NCBI GenBank assembly: GCA_903847195.1
Contig: CAINCZ010000083.1
Coordinates: forward strand, 1-5,898
Length of the DNA stretch: 5,898 nucleotides
Direction of reading: 5' to 3'
DNA from: an uncultured Acidobacteriota bacterium
GTDB lineage: Bacteria > Acidobacteriota > Terriglobia > Terriglobales > CAINCZ01
This document shows, one piece after another, positions 5,789 to 5,898 of the stretch; position 1 is the stretch's first letter; the number at the start of each line of letters is the position of its first letter. The notes beneath the pieces were generated by a model. That model saw only the letters and a list, made by a program, of their open reading frames with translations, made no database searches and was not told the DNA's origin. A program made the translations under genes and the position numbers.

Positions 5789-5898
5789 GAGGGTGTAATT
5801 CTTTTTGTGTAAACGATCTTCCCTATAAGAACATGGAGATCGTATGGCGATTGACCCGAAAGTGATCGATGAGCTGCTGGCGGACTATGAGAAGCCAG
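5789..5898 (+). mobile_element. Left end of an IS256-family insertion sequence (partial)
   Basis: GAGGGTGTAATTCTTTTTGT begins at 5789. The TTGTGTAAA core starts at 5805, 16 bases inside that end, as in the terminal inverted repeats of IS256-type elements. A transposase start follows 55 bases in. The right end lies outside the window, so neither the inverted repeat partner nor a target duplication can be seen. If the end is at 5789, the 8-9 bases before it (5780-5788, GCTCATCGC) should recur after the right end. Confidence 0.65.
5844..5898 (+). CDS. IS256-family (mutator-type) transposase, N-terminal fragment
   Basis: The first 18 residues (MAIDPKVIDELLADYEKP) match the usual opening of mutator/IS256-type DDE transposases, which begin M-x-I-D-x-x-V-I/L-D-x-L-L and continue with K-P-E-D-L. 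GGAG (5835-5838) lies 5 bases before the ATG. The gene leaves the window at 5898, so the catalytic Asp-Asp-Glu residues are not visible and I cannot say whether it is intact. It would act on the IS ends by cut-and-paste or copy-out transposition. Its position just inside the inferred terminal repeat supports the call. Confidence 0.7.
   Translation, partial: MAIDPKVIDELLADYEKP

Noticed and set aside
5805..5829. Promoter inside the insertion sequence end (TTGTGT and TATAAG).
   Set aside because: The two boxes are only 13 bases apart, and the implied start would fall on the ribosome binding site of the transposase.

Overview
The window is GC-rich bacterial chromosome with two more A/T-rich accessory edges. 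The best guess for the host is an acidobacterium or a similar soil bacterium. That rests on the style of the housekeeping genes and on a dispersed family of short hairpins headed GGTGGCCCA or GGTGCCCCA, which I associate with Acidobacteriota; it is inference, and no marker gene proves it.

Layout. Positions 3-278 hold the 3' end of an unrecognised gene that starts outside the window. Positions 284-1200 hold no intact gene. This stretch is packed with six palindromic REP-like elements, and between them lie remnants of reverse-strand genes: the last ~52 codons of a caffeoyl-CoA-type O-methyltransferase (903-1061) and a fragment of unknown type (535-732). Both remnants are cut off where a palindromic element begins. 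An intact 490-residue NAD(P)-binding SDR/DUF2867 protein follows (1206-2678), then a short intergenic region with a further palindrome and a probable extended -10 promoter. Next come asparaginyl-tRNA synthetase (asnS, 2851-4200), a terminator-like member of the same hairpin family, and a complete arginase (4322-5281). After about 5340 the sequence becomes visibly more A/T-rich. It carries one small unrecognised gene (5451-5717), a short palindrome, and the left end of an IS256-family insertion sequence whose transposase begins at 5844 and runs off the window.

How the parts relate. The SDR protein, AsnRS and arginase share a strand but are separated by gaps of 172 and 121 bases holding hairpins, so they are probably separate transcription units rather than an operon. 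AsnRS charges tRNA-Asn. Arginase converts arginine to ornithine and urea. The most unusual content is the hairpin family. The head sequence is constant and the arms differ from copy to copy but still pair. The loop is 7 bases in five copies, and the same mismatch position recurs in three. One pair of near-identical copies lies in opposite orientation around the gene remnants. This looks like a mobile or REP-type repeat that has remodelled the region.
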